DNA of 64,000 bases from UBA6170 sp942491385 (lineage in GTDB: Bacteria; Chloroflexota; Anaerolineae; Anaerolineales; Anaerolineaceae). This document shows positions 26,166-34,409 of this stretch, piece after piece; within the stretch, counting starts at the first letter, position 1, and every line of letters starts with the position of its first letter. The translations under genes were made by a program, and so were the position numbers. The stretch is from contig CALOAF010000006.1 of NCBI GenBank assembly GCA_942491385.1, positions 1 to 64,000 of the forward strand. The letters run 5' to 3'. The notes under the pieces are model-generated. The model did no database searches, was not told the origin of the DNA, and saw only the letters and a list, made by a program, of their open reading frames with translations.

Positions 26166-29100
26166 TTACGGCAAAATATAATGCAATAATATATTATTTC
26201 CGGCATCGGACACCCATACCCCATTGTTTTTGTCGAATGCGATGGCAGCCGGCAACCCAAAACCATCAGAACCTGGACTGTAATCTCCCCACCCAATGAT
26301 AAATTGACCATCTGGCTGGAAACCGAGGATGCGATACCCTTCGGGATCAGTTGTATAAACATTCCCGAGGTTATCAGTTGCCAGGAAGGGCTTATTTTCC
26401 AGACTCTGGCCAAACCAACCGGAAATATCCCATGAATTTATGGCGTAATAAGTGGCTTTGTCTGAATCAGGCATGAATACTTGTATGCGTTGGTTCCAGG
26501 TATCGGAAACGTAAATTTCTCCATTTAACCCCATGGCAAGACCAACCGGTTCATCCAATTGACCTAGTTCGAAACCGGCTTCGCCAAATTGTGTCAGAAA
26601 ATTTCCGTTGGAGTCAAATACCGCTATACGTTTATTACCAGTATCTGCGATGTACACCCGGTTGTCAGCATCAACAATGATGCCTCTTGGCCCCCAGAAT
26701 CCATCTGGATTCTCGGCTGCACCAAAGTATCCCCACATGGTAATAAAATCACCTTCCGCTGTGAATTTCTGGACTCGATGGTTCCAGGTGTCCGTAACAT
26801 AAACCGAACCATCCTGGCCAACGGCAATTCCCCAAGGCTCATTAAAGGTGCTTTGAGGTGCATCCCCAGAAAGGACATCTGCAAAACTTCCCCAGTCATT
26901 CAAGTATGAGCCATCTTCAGCAAAGCGTTGAATGCGATGATTGCGGGAATCAGCAATGTAAATCGATCCATCCGGGCCAATGGCTACACCTCGTGGTGCG
27001 TCCAATTGCCCAGGCCCATTTCCATAATTTCCAATCATACGATCTGGTAACAGGGATTGAATTTTCCCCTCGTAAGGATCCACTTCAGGTTCGGAAACAA
27101 TCGCAGGCATGGATCCGTAATTCCAAATTTGCCCAATGATATCTTTGCGAAGATACATGCGAATAGAGTCAGAAGGTGACCAGGTAGCTACCGTGAGATC
27201 ACTCCTGCCTTTTATTTCTGCATATTTACTATAATCTTTACTTAACCAAATTTGGAAAAGGGCAGAACGCATATTGGCATCTGTGATGGCGTATTTAATA
27301 CGTTCCCAGGTTAAGAAATAATAATCCTGGGTTGGCCATACCAGCCTAATGTAATCATATTTGACATAATCATCTTTTACTAAGGCATCAATCTTGGAGT
27401 AATTCTGATCGCTTGCCAAAATAATCGGTGAGTTCAACAGATCACGGGTCGGTTTATCTGTATACCATTGTTTGTTAGGATAGTCACGGAAATACCACCA
27501 ATATGGATATAACGAGTCGTTGTCGTAAGCTACATTGATTTTTTTCTCCCCGACAGTTCTTTTAGAGATTTCTTCTACCTGTTCCAGGATGTCTTTTGGC
27601 CCTCGATCTGCATGTGCATATACGAGAAATTCTTTCCCATTATCGTAATTGATAAATGATGCCATGAAAGCGCTACGGATAGTTAAAATCGCCAGAACAA
27701 ATCCAAAAGCCAACACCATTAATCTGGCAATCCCCATCCACCTTAAATCTCGTAAATAGTAGAAAAAAATATAACCAGATATTATCAAAACAATCGTAGA
27801 CAGAATGAATGTACTTGTCACTTGTAACTGTTCTAAAGAATTTCCTTGAAAAGGAGGTGTTGAACCCATAATAGCGCCGAGAAAACCAAAGAGACTGGTG
27901 AGGACGATTGGTAACAACAAGAGACTCAACCAGCTTTTGCCATCTCTGAATTTTTTCCATGGAATTTGTGAAATCAATTTATCAAAACCCCAGGCAGCTG
28001 TTAGAGCAAAAGGCAAGGCAATATGTACGGTTAGCCAAGGCATTTTTTCACCCGCCAAACTGTACGCCAGGAGATTCATAATGGAGAAAAAACCCAAGAG
28101 GAAAAGGACAGGTACACGATAATGGTTTTGAGAAAACGATAAGGATTCGTCGTTTTGCACAATTTCATCCTGATCATCGTCAAATTTCCTTGTTTCACCT
28201 TCAAGGTTTGAAATTGTCTCAACCGGTAAATTTTCTTGACTCATAATCTGAGGTTCTTCAGATTGTGTCGAGGGGAGAGATTTTGAATTGACTACAGGCG
28301 ATAATGGGATATCAACTGGTATGCTTGCTTTGCGAAGGTGGAACAATCCGAAAATGATCGCAATCAGGAAACCAAATATTGTCAGGTATTCGTAAAATGG
28401 CATTTGTAATAAAGCATAATAATAGAGGGGTTGGGTACCACGATTTACAGCCTGTTGTTCCAGCCAATAACCTAATGACCCGACGACACCGGTGAAAAAC
28501 CCTTTCCCGTTCGTGAAAAATGTGGTGTAGAATACGATAAAAATTGCCCAGAACAAAGCTATATTTTTTAACCAAACTTTTCGATTCCACCATATGCCGA
28601 TGGCAGCTGCAATCCCTCCTAGAATCAGCAATCCAATACCAATTCTGACCATACCAACCGTTGAGTAATCCGTAGGCCTCCAGTTTTGCCCAAAAAGTGA
28701 ACCAAGGATATTGATGGGAAAAGCAACTAAGAGCGGAAGCACGATGGTTCCGTTCAGAATTAACAGGTCGAATGTCCGCAGATGCCGAATTGCGTTCAGA
28801 CCGATTCCTTTTACTAGAACAAAAACGGTTGCAATGCCAATTAAAATGGCAAGCAGGACAGTCAGGCTTGAAAATAGCCCAATATTGGATGCTGTCTGGG
28901 AGATTAATTCCCCCGTTTCATTGGTGGGATTCTGTTTTGCGCCTACGTAACCAAGAATGATCCCAGCAAATAACAATCCCAAAGTAGCCACAGTGAGAAT
29001 GACGAATAATTGACGGGACTTTGCTGTAAGCCAATGCTCTCGAATGACCTCGGTCAAAAATTGAAAGGCCAGAAATAGAAGAAGAATTGCAATATAGATA

Positions 29101-29678
29101 TAAGCAGTTTCTTTGGCTGCAAAATTTAATGCATGGGAAATTGTCAACAAGAACAAAGAAAAAGAGTCTCCACGATCCAAATAGCGCAATGTTGCATAGA
29201 TCATAATCACAGCAATCAGTTCAATTATTCCCTCATTTCTGGTGTAACGGCCATAGAAAAGTAAATAGGGAGAAATTAAGAACAAAAATCCTCCCAGCAG
29301 ATGGCCATATCTACCCAGGTAACGTTTGAACAGCAATAAGATCAAAACAATTGCAGTTACGCTCGATAGTGCTGCAGGAATACGGGATGTGAAGTCAGAA
29401 TCACCGAACATAAAATACGTGAGGGCGATCATATGAAATTGAAGTGGACCATGCGTCACAGGATCCTGGTTATAACCTTTGCCTGTTGCCAGATCCCATG
29501 ATGGTACGACATGATTGATTTCATCGTGACTCATCACCCTGGCACCCAGATTATAGAAGCGGCTAAATATAGCCAGCAAGATGATGATGATGATGATTAG
29601 TTTTTCAATTGTCAGTTTTGGCAGGTAATCAGAAATTGGTTTTTCCAGCCAGGTTTTGGATGATTTTTCAGCATTCAT
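26166..29678 (-). CDS. Membrane glycosyltransferase (TIGR03663-like) fused to NHL beta-propeller
   Basis: 1170 residues. The N-terminal half (about 20-730) is a polytopic GT-C-type glycosyltransferase of the PMT/ArnT style: the first extracytoplasmic loop holds the acidic pair in SHDEINH (Asp52, Glu53) followed by THGPLQFHMIALTYFMFGDSD, matching the group annotated TIGR03663 in archaea and Chloroflexota. A charged, disordered insert (about 460-510) splits the membrane helices. From about residue 875 to the end there are about five to six NHL repeats (patterns such as PRGVAIGPDGSIYIADSRNH and PWGIAVGQDGSVYVTDTWNH), enough for one propeller, expected outside the membrane. Start chosen at the ATG 8 bases after a GGTGTGGAG ribosome site. 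Probable protein or polysaccharide glycosylation with polyprenyl-linked sugar; substrate unknown. Confidence 0.85.
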   Translation of the reverse strand: MNAEKSSKTWLEKPISDYLPKLTIEKLIIIIIILLAIFSRFYNLGARVMSHDEINHVVPSWDLATGKGYNQDPVTHGPLQFHMIALTYFMFGDSDFTSRIPAALSSVTAIVLILLLFKRYLGRYGHLLGGFLFLISPYLLFYGRYTRNEGIIELIAVIMIYATLRYLDRGDSFSLFLLTISHALNFAAKETAYIYIAILLLFLAFQFLTEVIREHWLTAKSRQLFVILTVATLGLLFAGIILGYVGAKQNPTNETGELISQTASNIGLFSSLTVLLAILIGIATVFVLVKGIGLNAIRHLRTFDLLILNGTIVLPLLVAFPINILGSLFGQNWRPTDYSTVGMVRIGIGLLILGGIAAAIGIWWNRKVWLKNIALFWAIFIVFYTTFFTNGKGFFTGVVGSLGYWLEQQAVNRGTQPLYYYALLQMPFYEYLTIFGFLIAIIFGLFHLRKASIPVDIPLSPVVNSKSLPSTQSEEPQIMSQENLPVETISNLEGETRKFDDDQDEIVQNDESLSFSQNHYRVPVLFLLGFFSIMNLLAYSLAGEKMPWLTVHIALPFALTAAWGFDKLISQIPWKKFRDGKSWLSLLLLPIVLTSLFGFLGAIMGSTPPFQGNSLEQLQVTSTFILSTIVLIISGYIFFYYLRDLRWMGIARLMVLAFGFVLAILTIRSAFMASFINYDNGKEFLVYAHADRGPKDILEQVEEISKRTVGEKKINVAYDNDSLYPYWWYFRDYPNKQWYTDKPTRDLLNSPIILASDQNYSKIDALVKDDYVKYDYIRLVWPTQDYYFLTWERIKYAITDANMRSALFQIWLSKDYSKYAEIKGRSDLTVATWSPSDSIRMYLRKDIIGQIWNYGSMPAIVSEPEVDPYEGKIQSLLPDRMIGNYGNGPGQLDAPRGVAIGPDGSIYIADSRNHRIQRFAEDGSYLNDWGSFADVLSGDAPQSTFNEPWGIAVGQDGSVYVTDTWNHRVQKFTAEGDFITMWGYFGAAENPDGFWGPRGIIVDADNRVYIADTGNKRIAVFDSNGNFLTQFGEAGFELGQLDEPVGLAMGLNGEIYVSDTWNQRIQVFMPDSDKATYYAINSWDISGWFGQSLENKPFLATDNLGNVYTTDPEGYRILGFQPDGQFIIGWGDYSPGSDGFGLPAAIAFDKNNGVWVSDAGNNILLHYILP

Positions 29679-29808
29679 ACAGGCAGTCTCCACACCTCGT
29701 TCAGTTCGGTTTGCTATTCACTATTGCGCAAAATTCCCATTGACTATACTAAATTAACGTTTGGTTGACAAGCAACAATTCTATTATCAAAAATCTAATT
29801 CTTTTCTT

Positions 29809-29837
29809 TTGACTTTATTTTTATTCAATTCTATACT
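29809..29837 (+). promoter_or_regulatory. Sigma-70 promoter of the AmpG-like transporter
   Basis: TTGACT (29809-29814), 17-base spacer, TATACT (29832-29837), 50 bases before the ATG. Confidence 0.6.
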
Positions 29838-29887
29838 TTTCATTTATCCAATCAACAATGTAATTTTATCTCAAAGTAGGAAACAGT

Positions 29888-31069
29888 ATGAGCCAACCAT
29901 CAAAACTGACCAGATATAGCATGTTTGCCCTCTTGTATTTTGCGCAAGGTTCGGTATTAAGTTACTTCACAGCATTAAACGCTATTTATCTGTTATCGTT
30001 TGGTCTCAATCTGGGTCAGATTGGATTGATCAGTGGAATTGCACTAACCCCTTTTGTACTAAAAATATTCCTGGGCGTTTTAAGTGATCGTGTTAATCTA
30101 TTTCATTTGGGGCATCGCAAACCATATATCATACTTGGTTTGATTATTCAGGCTGTTTGTTTATTCATTGTTCCTTTTATTGATCCTGGTAAGAATTTTG
30201 CTTTATATGGATTAATTGCTTTTCTGGTAATGACTGGCATGGCTATGTACGATACCACGACAGATGGTCTTGCATTGGACACTACACCTGAAGAAGAAGC
30301 TGGAAGAATCCAGGGGATTATGGTGGGTGGCAGGGCGATGGGGGTTGTGATCCTTTCCAGTTTGATTGGTGTTTTGGCACAAAACTTTTCCTGGAAAGCA
30401 GCTTTTTGGCTTCTGGCAATTTTGACTCTTTTACCAATCGTTTTCCTGATCAGGTTTAAAGAACCACCGAGAAATGCAGATCAAAAATTTGAGTGGCAAG
30501 CCTTTGCAGCATTTAAACGTTGGCCACTGATTGCCCTGGGAATATTAGGTGCTTTGTATTCATTAATCATTAATGCTGCGAATGAGATCATCAATCCTTT
30601 TCTACAATCAGATTTTGGAATATCGGTTATGCTGGCAGGATTTTTTACGACGGTCTGGGGGATTGGTGTGGTTGTCGGAGGGATAACTGGTGGGCCACTA
30701 ACAGATCGAGTAGGACAAAGACGTGCTGTCGAAATTGCATTGGTAATTTCATTTATTTCTGTGGCAATATTTTCGTTTACCCCCAAGGTGGAAATCGCCT
30801 GGCCTCTTGTTTTTATATTTGGTTTAGCTTTTGGTTATTTCGAAACGGTTTATTTTGCCATTTCTATGCGGAAATCGGATCCCAGAATTGCCGCCTCAAT
30901 GTTTTCGATTTTAATGGCCATCGCAAATATTGGGACAGGGATAGGGTTACCATTGGCTGGTTTGCTGGCGGATAGTGTTGGATATCGTTGGACATTTGCG
31001 ATTATCGCCAGTTTAAATCTTTTGGCAATTCCACTATTGCCTTCAATTTTTGGTAAAAGAGAGAGGTAA
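29888..31069 (+). CDS. MFS transporter, AmpG/PUCC-like
   Basis: 393 residues and about 12 membrane helices. The first loop reads LGVLSDRVNLFHLGHRKPYI, the A-motif form found in AmpG, sugar:cation and BCD/PUCC transporters, and the centre carries YDTTTDGLALDTTPEEEAGRIQG. AmpG permeases import muropeptides; others of this subgroup move pigments or folate. The only local support for a muropeptide role is the distant wall cluster, so the substrate is left open. GTAGGA precedes the start. A terminator that serves the opposite strand overlaps its stop. Confidence 0.82.
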   Translation: MSQPSKLTRYSMFALLYFAQGSVLSYFTALNAIYLLSFGLNLGQIGLISGIALTPFVLKIFLGVLSDRVNLFHLGHRKPYIILGLIIQAVCLFIVPFIDPGKNFALYGLIAFLVMTGMAMYDTTTDGLALDTTPEEEAGRIQGIMVGGRAMGVVILSSLIGVLAQNFSWKAAFWLLAILTLLPIVFLIRFKEPPRNADQKFEWQAFAAFKRWPLIALGILGALYSLIINAANEIINPFLQSDFGISVMLAGFFTTVWGIGVVVGGITGGPLTDRVGQRRAVEIALVISFISVAIFSFTPKVEIAWPLVFIFGLAFGYFETVYFAISMRKSDPRIAASMFSILMAIANIGTGIGLPLAGLLADSVGYRWTFAIIASLNLLAIPLLPSIFGKRER

Positions 31070-31103
31070 AAAAAAAGAGCTGTTCCAAATTTCGGAGCAG
31101 CTC
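31068..31103 (-). terminator. Terminator of the sigma/DUF5667 operon
   Basis: Stem GAGCTGTTCC (31077-31086) with GGAGCAGCTC (31094-31103), one G-U pair, followed on the minus strand by nine U (31068-31076). Placed 58 bases after the DUF5667 stop codon. Confidence 0.8.
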
Positions 31104-31161
31104 CTCTTCATAAATATTATCTATACTCAGATAGTGGTCTGATTATCAGGATAAACATGGA

Positions 31162-32175
31162 TCAATTACCGCCATTCCCTCCACCGTTGCCACCACTACC
31201 GCCGTTATTGCCGTTATCGTTGTCACCCTGGTTTCCACCATTGGGATGATCATTGTTGGAATTATTGGCACCGCCAGTGGAACCATCCGGATTAATTCCA
31301 CCTGGATCAATTTCAGACAATCGATTTCCCATAAGATGCATCCACATGAATGGATCTTCGACTGGTTGTTGAACTTCGCCCTGGTTTTGAACTTTTCCTA
31401 CCAATTCTTCTGAATCGCTAGCCCCAAACATATACATGTTCATCCATACATCTTCCAATTTGTCTTCCCCGTATTGTTTTGAATAATTGGTCATGAACTC
31501 AAGCTCACTGGAGAGTAATTCCGGTTCTTCAAGACCTGCATCCAACAAACCTGCCTGGTAATTGAGCATGCGTTCAAATTGATTTTGGCGTGGACCTTCT
31601 TCTGAAGGGCCTTTGCTCATCATTTGTTCTTGATACTTGAGTTGTTGTTGAACCATCAGCAGTTTTCCAACCGGATCCTCTGTTTCAACACCCTGTTGTA
31701 AGGCTCTTTGAAAGGCATGTTGCCACTCAAATAGTTGAGCTTCTGTGACAATTTTCCCTTCACCGACGAGTGTGTTGATTTCATCAAACCGGTAATTTGC
31801 ATGTTTTAATGCGATTGCAAATTCAGTTTCCGGGTTCGTTGCAATACCCAATTCAATATCTTCTACGAATGTTTTTACGGGGTATAAAATATCCCCTGGT
31901 AAGCTGTCTTGTGCAGCTACTGCTGTAATCCCACCACCCAATAAGAGTGAGAGAATGGTTGCGATTGTTATTAGTTTCATGGAAATAGTCTCCTTCTTGA
32001 TCAATAATTGGTTCCACCTTGAATTTTTTGGAATTGAAACAGATGCTTCACCCGCTATCTGGCGTGCTTCAGATATGAAATTCTTTTTGGCGGATTGCAC
32101 CTTCAAAGGATTTCTTTCTGGAATTGCATCCAGTTTGTTCAGTTGTTGTTTGATTTCATTTTCCCAATTGTTCAT
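31162..32175 (-). CDS. DUF5667 membrane protein, likely sigma-factor partner
   Basis: 337 residues. A cytoplasmic N-terminal part (about 1-60) is followed by one membrane helix (about 68-88) and an extracellular domain that begins with QDSLPGDILYPVKTFVEDIEL, the hallmark of DUF5667, and is rich in Gln/Glu/Met helices. The final 45 residues are almost only Asn, Gly and Asp (low complexity). The start ATG overlaps the stop of the ECF sigma gene by 4 bases (ATGA), so the two are made together. The topology of an inner cytoplasmic part, one helix and an outer sensor suggests an anti-sigma factor. This role is inference; no known anti-sigma domain is visible. Confidence 0.7.
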   Translation of the reverse strand: MNNWENEIKQQLNKLDAIPERNPLKVQSAKKNFISEARQIAGEASVSIPKNSRWNQLLIKKETISMKLITIATILSLLLGGGITAVAAQDSLPGDILYPVKTFVEDIELGIATNPETEFAIALKHANYRFDEINTLVGEGKIVTEAQLFEWQHAFQRALQQGVETEDPVGKLLMVQQQLKYQEQMMSKGPSEEGPRQNQFERMLNYQAGLLDAGLEEPELLSSELEFMTNYSKQYGEDKLEDVWMNMYMFGASDSEELVGKVQNQGEVQQPVEDPFMWMHLMGNRLSEIDPGGINPDGSTGGANNSNNDHPNGGNQGDNDNGNNGGSGGNGGGNGGN

Positions 32176-32711
32176 AGCTTTACCTCTAATTTCTTTCTTA
32201 ATGTCTTTAAACCACGTTGTTGAAGGGCTTTAACTGCTCCGACCGGTTTTTTCATTGCGACAGCGATTTCTTGATTTTCCAAACCTTCCAGAAATTTGAG
32301 GATAACTGCCTGGCGTTGATTTTCCGGAAGCTCTTGCAACACAGTCCGGATTTTTTGACCTTCGAGCTTATCAATGACGATTTCTTCCGGGTATTTATTT
32401 TGTGATGGGTGATTCTCTGGAAGACCCTCATCTTCTGGAATAGCGCGCCGGTATTGATCTGTAATCCAATTGTGAGCCATTCGATACAGGTAAGGTCGCA
32501 CATACTTCTTCGGACCTTTCCCGTTTTTGAGCGCTTGAAGGAATCGGCTAAAAGTTTCGGCAACACACTCTTCGGCTTTATCCTGGGTACCCAGTAAACG
32601 ATAGCCGTATCTGTATATTGCTTCATTATATTGATCATAAACCCATTCCAAAGCGCTCATATCAAATTCCTGTAATCTTGAGATCAAACCTTCTTCTTCG
32701 ATGATAGACAT
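32172..32711 (-). CDS. ECF RNA polymerase sigma factor
   Basis: 179 residues. Sigma region 2 is at about 15-85 (YDQYNEAIYRYGYRLLG, then AEECVAETFSRFLQAL and PYLYRMAHNWITDQYRR) and region 4 at about 120-175 (LPENQRQAVILKFLEGLENQEIA and a helix-turn-helix). No extra C-terminal domain. It is followed by the overlapping DUF5667 gene. In Chloroflexota this pairing recurs, so the DUF5667 protein probably controls this sigma factor. The start has AGGTG upstream. Confidence 0.92.
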   Translation of the reverse strand: MSIIEEEGLISRLQEFDMSALEWVYDQYNEAIYRYGYRLLGTQDKAEECVAETFSRFLQALKNGKGPKKYVRPYLYRMAHNWITDQYRRAIPEDEGLPENHPSQNKYPEEIVIDKLEGQKIRTVLQELPENQRQAVILKFLEGLENQEIAVAMKKPVGAVKALQQRGLKTLRKKLEVKL

Positions 32712-32900
32712 TTTTTCACCTATTATGACGCGCTATTTCATGAATCGATACGTTTATCGTTGGCAATATGTACTTGTATTGTACAAAACAACTGAATAAT
32801 TATTTTTATTTTTACATTATTTTAATATTTTGTTATCAATTCTCTAATATTCCCGCGCTACATTTAGATGTATATAAAACAATTAACGAGGAGGTTATTT

Positions 32901-33353
32901 ATGATCTATCGCAGGAAATCTTCACCGTCTTTATGGGAAGAAATGGACAAATTGCAAAGAGAGATGAATCGAATGTTTGACAGTAGACTTACAAATCGTT
33001 TGGATCGTCCATTAAGCAGCCATGATTTTCCAGCCATGAATGTCTGGACGAAAGCAGATGTAGGGCAAGTCATCACAGCTGAAGTTCCAGGAATGAATGT
33101 GGATAACCTGGACATTAAAGTAGTGGGAGAAACCTTGACTATCAGTGGTTCAAGGCCAGCACCAACAGAAGATGAGAATATTCGATATCACCGGCAGGAA
33201 CGTGGATATGGTAGTTTTACACGCACTATCCAATTACCGTTTCCGATAGATGTTGACAAAGTCGAAGCTAATTATGAAAAAGGGGTTCTTAAGATCTGGT
33301 TACCAAGAGCGGAATCTGATAAACCCCGTAAAATTGCTGTAAAAGCATTATAA
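32901..33353 (+). CDS. Hsp20/alpha-crystallin small heat-shock protein (first copy)
   Basis: 150 residues. ATP-independent holdase chaperone. The alpha-crystallin domain spans about 40-140, with EVPGMNVDNLDIKVVGETL, the closing FPIDVDKVEANYEKGVLKIWLP strand pair and the A-x-x-x-x-G-V-L motif. The C-terminal I-x-I/V anchor reads KIAVKAL. Start fixed by GAGGAGG 6 bases before the ATG, not the longer frame. A second Hsp20 gene follows after 14 bases. No CIRCE element is visible upstream. Confidence 0.93.
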   Translation: MIYRRKSSPSLWEEMDKLQREMNRMFDSRLTNRLDRPLSSHDFPAMNVWTKADVGQVITAEVPGMNVDNLDIKVVGETLTISGSRPAPTEDENIRYHRQERGYGSFTRTIQLPFPIDVDKVEANYEKGVLKIWLPRAESDKPRKIAVKAL

Positions 33354-33367
33354 ACAGGAGGTGATGT

Positions 33368-33781
33368 ATGTCAGATCAAATAAACAACGCTGAAGCTCAA
33401 AAACAAGAGATCGTTGAACAAGATTCAACAGAACGAACTCACGACGTTCGCTTATATGTTCCTCGGGTAGATATTTACGAATCAGATGATGCCATTCATT
33501 TGGTGGCAGACATTCCAGGAGCAGATGAGAATTCTATTGATATTACCTTAGAGAAGAATATATTAAGCATAGAGGCCAATGTTCATGCTGAAAAACCACA
33601 GGACTATTCGTTAACATATGCAGAATATGGAATTGGTGGGTTCAGAAGAAAATTTAATCTCTCTAGTGAAATCAACCAGGACAAGATAGTCGCAGAAGTT
33701 AAAGATGGTGTGTTGAAATTGGTTTTACCGAAATCAGAAAAAGTGACTCAAAAGATTTCTGTTAAAGCAGCACAGGATTAA
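33368..33781 (+). CDS. Hsp20/alpha-crystallin small heat-shock protein (second copy)
   Basis: 137 residues. A hydrophilic Gln/Glu-rich N-terminal arm (1-35) leads into an alpha-crystallin domain (about 35-130) with DIPGADENSIDITLEKNIL and KDGVLKLVLPKSE; the C-terminal anchor is KISVKAAQD. It is divergent in sequence from the first copy, so the pair is not a recent duplication. The ribosome site AGGAGGTG lies 5 bases before the ATG. The two are co-transcribed and end at a strong terminator. Confidence 0.92.
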   Translation: MSDQINNAEAQKQEIVEQDSTERTHDVRLYVPRVDIYESDDAIHLVADIPGADENSIDITLEKNILSIEANVHAEKPQDYSLTYAEYGIGGFRRKFNLSSEINQDKIVAEVKDGVLKLVLPKSEKVTQKISVKAAQD

Positions 33782-33855
33782 TTTAAAAAAACACATCCAA
33801 TTGTGGTATGTGCCAATGCATTTGTGGTATATTGCCTTCAAGATAATATGGATGA

Positions 33856-33894
33856 GAATCAAAAAAACCGGCAATCTACCGGTTTTTTTGATTC
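33856..33894. terminator. Terminator after the hsp20 pair
   Basis: Perfect 16-bp inverted repeat 33856-33871 / 33879-33894 (GAATCA7CCGG and complement) with a 7-base loop and a U run. Confidence 0.9.
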
Positions 33895-34014
33895 TTCTTA
33901 CTTTGACAAAAAGAGCAAAATCAAAATCCCTAGAAGAAATTTTTATAATATTCAAAAGTATAATGGAATAGAGTTGATTGAGAGTGATAGTCATAATTTT
34001 ATCCAGAGGAAATA

Positions 34015-34383
34015 ATGCCCTTCAAGCGTGATGAAAATCGAACTGTGTATTCTACTGAACAAGGCAGGTTTTGCCCCCAATGTGGAAAGCCTATTCAACA
34101 TTGTGATTGTAAAAAGAAAATGGCTAGTTCTTCCGCTAAACTGGACGGTGTAGTGCGATTAAGAATAGAACGGAAAGGCAGAGGAGGAAAAACTGTTACC
34201 TTGGTAGAAGGTTTGCCAACAAATGAAAATTTATTAAAGGAACTGGCCAGGGTTTTAAAGCGCAATTGTGGAGTGGGAGGAGCTGTGAAAAATGGAATCA
34301 TTGAAATTCAAGGTGATGTGCGTGATACTGCTTTATCTCTCTTACAAGATAAAGGGTACAAAGTGAAAAAAGCTGGTGGTTAA
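34015..34383 (+). CDS. yciH: SUI1/YciH-family translation initiation factor-like protein
   Basis: 122 residues. The C-terminal two thirds (about 45-120) form the SUI1 fold, with RIERKGRGGKTVTLVEGL, LKRNCGVGGAVKNGIIEIQG and a final GYKVKKAGG; this is the bacterial YciH family that resembles eukaryotic eIF1 and can affect start-site choice. The N-terminal part carries CPQCGKPIQHCDCKKK, four Cys arranged like a small metal-binding knuckle, which is present in many but not all bacterial members. RBS GAGGAAAT upstream. It is followed at 26 bases by the acyl-CoA synthetase gene, though a functional link is unlikely. Confidence 0.9.
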   Translation: MPFKRDENRTVYSTEQGRFCPQCGKPIQHCDCKKKMASSSAKLDGVVRLRIERKGRGGKTVTLVEGLPTNENLLKELARVLKRNCGVGGAVKNGIIEIQGDVRDTALSLLQDKGYKVKKAGG

Positions 34384-34409
34384 ATTGAAAATGAATTCAG
34401 GAGTGCTTA

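Noticed and set aside
32760..32900. CIRCE or HrcA operator upstream of hsp20
   Set aside because: The TTAGCACTC-N9-GAGTGCTAA pattern is not present; only short inverted repeats were found.
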